Positions 7,299-8,659 of a DNA stretch of 8,659 nucleotides are shown here, piece by piece. Position numbers and translations under genes: made by a program. Positions within the stretch are counted from its first letter, which is position 1. Each line of letters starts with the position of its first letter. The notes under the pieces were generated by a model. It saw nothing but the letters and a program-made list of their open reading frames with translations, had not been told where the DNA came from and did not search any database. Source of the stretch: an uncultured bacterium (GTDB lineage: Bacteria; Cyanobacteriota; Vampirovibrionia; Gastranaerophilales; Gastranaerophilaceae); assembly GCA_900549855.1 (NCBI GenBank), contig URPS01000065.1, positions 1-8,659 on the forward strand, in the 5' to 3' direction.

Positions 7299-8132
7299 AT
7301 GCAAAAAGCAGATTTACATATACATTCAAATTGCTCTGACGGAAGCAACTCACCATCAGAACTTCCAAAAATTTTAAGTGACGCTAACGTAAATATTTTT
7401 GCTCTAACTGACCATGATACCGTTGATGGGTGTTTAGAGCTCAGCAAAACTTTTGATAATTTTATTCGTGGAGTTGAGCTAACTTGTCTTTGTGGTAGCA
7501 TAAAATGTCATATTCTGGGATACGGAGTTGATATTTATAACAAAGAGTTACAGGTTCTTATTGCGAAAGGTAAGCTTTTGCGCAAGCGGAAACTGGAAAC
7601 TCGTATCAAGTATCTTAAGGATGTTCATAATATAGAGTTGAATCAAGAAGAGCTTGATTGGCTTTATTCCAGAAAAAGTGTTGTTAAAACTCATCTTGCA
7701 AACATCCTTGTAAAAAGAGGTTTGGCTGATAATAATATAGAAGCTATGCAAAAATATCTTGATGCTTGTAAGACCGGCAATACTCGTTTTGATGGGCAGG
7801 AAGGAATTGATACTATTAAAAAAGCGGGCGGAATTGCTATCTGGGCGCACCCAATAGGCGGAGAAGGTGAAAGACACCAAAGTGAGGCGGAATTTTTGCC
7901 AAAACTTGCTGAGATGAAGAAGTTTGGAATCCAAGGTCTAGAGTGTTACTATTCAAGATACAACAAACAGGAAATCGAGTTTCTGGTTAAATGCGCAAAT
8001 TCTAACGGGCTCTTAATTTCAGGTGGGAGTGATTACCATGGTACTAACAAAGATATTCCGGCAGGAAGGTTGAATGTTGAAGAAGAGTATATTAGTCCTG
8101 AAAAATTAACTATTTTAGAGAAATTGGTATGA
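7299..8132 (+). CDS. PHP-domain phosphoesterase, RNase AM / YciV / TrpH type
   Basis: The 277-residue product has the full PHP metal-binding signature: DLHIHS (D5, H7, H9), SDGS (D14), LTDHDT (D38, H39, D40), GVELT (E60), HILGY (H71), IWAHP (H184), GLECYY (E215) and GGSDYHG (D245, H247). Order and length fit the cytoplasmic YciV/TrpH family, which in characterised members removes 5' nucleotides from short RNAs and rRNA precursors (RNase AM) or dephosphorylates 3',5'-nucleoside bisphosphates, using divalent metal ions. The insert at about residues 76-180 is the helical lid usual in this family. It lacks the polymerase parts of DnaE/PolX PHP proteins, and histidinol phosphatase is less likely given the motif pattern. 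The ATG at 7299 is preceded by AGAGG at 7285-7289, a good ribosome-binding site. Its stop overlaps the yidD start (ATGA), implying translational coupling. Confidence 0.9.
   Translation: MQKADLHIHSNCSDGSNSPSELPKILSDANVNIFALTDHDTVDGCLELSKTFDNFIRGVELTCLCGSIKCHILGYGVDIYNKELQVLIAKGKLLRKRKLETRIKYLKDVHNIELNQEELDWLYSRKSVVKTHLANILVKRGLADNNIEAMQKYLDACKTGNTRFDGQEGIDTIKKAGGIAIWAHPIGGEGERHQSEAEFLPKLAEMKKFGIQGLECYYSRYNKQEIEFLVKCANSNGLLISGGSDYHGTNKDIPAGRLNVEEEYISPEKLTILEKLV
8129..8132 (+). promoter_or_regulatory. ATGA start/stop overlap coupling the PHP gene to yidD
   Basis: The four bases ATGA contain both the yidD ATG and the TGA stop of the PHP gene. This is the standard arrangement for translational coupling and shows that the two genes share one mRNA. 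Confidence 0.85.
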
Positions 8133-8335
8133 AAAAATTAATACTATATTTGATAAAAATTTACCAAAAAATATCAGCCCATACTCCGCCCAGATGCAGA
8201 TTTTATCCAACATGTTCAGAGTATGCAAAACAAGCAATAGAAAAATACGGACTCCTGAAAGGCGGTTGGTTAAGCATAAAACGTATTTGTCGCTGTCATC
8301 CGCTTAATGAAGGCGGTTATGATCCTGTACCGTAG
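8129..8335 (+). CDS. yidD: Membrane protein insertion efficiency factor YidD
   Basis: The 68-residue product matches the small YidD family throughout: an N-terminal amphipathic segment (ILYLIKIYQKI), the hallmark CRFYPTCSEYA (residues 23-33), the AIEKYGLLKGGWLSIKRI segment, and the end RCHPLNEGGYDPVP. The three conserved cysteines are present (the two in CRFYPTC and the one in RCHP). Length is usual for the family (about 70-85). YidD is a peripheral inner-membrane protein that helps YidC-dependent insertion of membrane proteins. In most bacteria yidD lies between rnpA and yidC, but here it follows a PHP phosphoesterase with a 4-base ATGA overlap (8129-8132), so it depends on upstream transcription and probably on reinitiation or coupled translation; only a weak AGAG (8117-8120) precedes it. 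The gene ends at TAG 8333-8335, immediately before a perfect hairpin. Confidence 0.97.
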   Translation: MKKLILYLIKIYQKISAHTPPRCRFYPTCSEYAKQAIEKYGLLKGGWLSIKRICRCHPLNEGGYDPVP

Positions 8336-8336
8336 A

Positions 8337-8356
8337 ACCTCCATGAATATGGAGGT
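8337..8356 (+). other. Perfect 8-bp hairpin directly after yidD
   Basis: ACCTCCAT (8337-8344) and ATGGAGGT (8349-8356) are exact inverted repeats around a GAAT loop, starting one base after the yidD stop codon. It is followed by GC-rich sequence and not by a T run on either strand, so it does not qualify as a standard intrinsic terminator. It may stabilise the mRNA 3' end, act as a Rho-linked stop, or be the first helix of a structured RNA. The ATGGAGG half contains an anti-Shine-Dalgarno-like sequence element (GGAGG), but no gene follows at suitable distance. Confidence 0.5.
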
Positions 8357-8635
8357 CGCAGCTGCTAGTGAAGCTATGCCGAGCTTTACCGATGCTGGTG
8401 GGTTATAAATGACGAAAAGTGTATCTATCAGCCAGTCGTTCAGCGTTTAGATTGCCACGAAAATTCTCCAAGTTCTAAGTAAGACTACAAGACCAAAGTC
8501 CACTTTATAAATCCTAAAACAACTTTCAACTTTCCACTTCAACTTTCTTAACTGTGAACTTTTGTAACAATTTTCCATAAAACCCTAAAGTTTTCTTCTC
8601 AACCTGCCGTAATACATGGGGTAGGTAAGATAAAG

Positions 8636-8659
8636 GACAAGCTATAGGGCGATGGGATT
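8636..8659 (+). rRNA. Possible 5' end of a 23S rRNA gene (very tentative)
   Basis: The closing bases CAAGCTATAGGGCGATGGGA echo the usual 23S 5' pattern, roughly AAGCTAxxAAGGGCGxAxGGTGGATGCC. The match needs several small gaps, only about 24 bases are visible, and no 16S or tRNA gene lies upstream in the window, so chance is a real possibility. Confidence 0.15.

Larger units (their letters stand above)
8336..8659. other. 324-base region without a convincing gene; GC-rich first half, AT-rich second half
   Basis: No reading frame here looks protein-coding on either strand. GC by hand count is 53% at 8341-8400 and 42% at 8401-8460, against 13% at 8101-8160, then falls to 32% at 8461-8520. The GC-rich part could hold a structured RNA, but I do not see the conserved motifs of RNase P RNA, tmRNA, SRP RNA or a tRNA. 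Further on there are three CAACTTTC copies (8520-8527, 8527-8534, 8540-8547) and a 7-bp stem with one G-T pair (8602-8608 with 8620-8626). The last bases weakly resemble a 23S rRNA start. Confidence 0.6.

Noticed and set aside
7229..7934. Minus-strand frames of 90 and 128 codons opposite the PHP gene
   Set aside because: The + strand here encodes a complete PHP protein with all metal ligands; the antisense frames have no family resemblance.
8307..8408. A 33-codon frame overlapping the end of yidD and running into the GC-rich island (ends EAMPSFTDAGGL)
   Set aside because: No ribosome-binding site suits its start, most of its first part overlaps conserved yidD codons in another frame, and I recognise no family.
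8336..8659. RNase P RNA, tmRNA, SRP RNA or tRNA in the non-coding tail
   Set aside because: I searched both strands by eye for GAGGAAAGTCC-type, tRNA T-loop (GTTCGAATC-type) and SRP GGAAGCAGC-type motifs and found none.
1..8659. CRISPR array, insertion sequence or integrase/attachment site
   Set aside because: No regularly spaced DNA repeats, transposase or recombinase motifs, or terminal inverted repeats were found; the repeats inside the giant gene exist at protein level only.

Overview
The window is an AT-rich bacterial segment, and every recognisable gene is on the + strand. It probably comes from an uncultivated, possibly gut- or host-associated, lineage. The gene style (very large Lys/Asn/Ile-rich multidomain protein, low GC, yidD away from rnpA/yidC) reminds me of Melainabacteria/Gastranaerophilales. 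That is an impression only: nothing here fixes the taxon.

Layout. (1) Positions 1-7232 hold one giant reading frame of at least 2404 codons, open to the left edge and so possibly missing its N-terminus. It reads as a multidomain protein: a Gly/Ala-rich hydrophobic N-terminal region like the segments before the toxin part of secreted polymorphic proteins, then about 1400 residues of helix-rich sequence including at least eleven degenerate ~32-44-residue repeats, then a HipA/PI3-4-kinase-like atypical kinase domain, an HD phosphohydrolase domain with all expected metal ligands, and a C-terminal ~260-residue domain that may be ADP-ribosyltransferase-like (tentative). (2) A 66-base spacer leads to a PHP-family phosphoesterase gene (7299-8132) of the RNase AM/YciV/TrpH type. 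(3) Its stop codon overlaps the start of yidD (8129-8335) by 4 bases, so these two form a translationally coupled pair. (4) Positions 8336-8659 carry no convincing gene. GC jumps to about 50% around yidD's 3' end, with a perfect hairpin directly after yidD. The last ~24 bases weakly resemble the 5' end of a 23S rRNA gene.

How they fit together. The PHP enzyme (by family, a 5'-3' RNA trimming / nucleoside-bisphosphate phosphatase) and YidD (membrane insertion factor) are housekeeping genes. The giant protein upstream looks like an independent, accessory gene whose architecture (hydrophobic N-terminal region, long helical scaffold, several C-terminal enzymatic domains) is that of a secreted effector or toxin-like protein. 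It is the most interesting object in the window. No immunity gene, transporter or secretion component is visible beside it.
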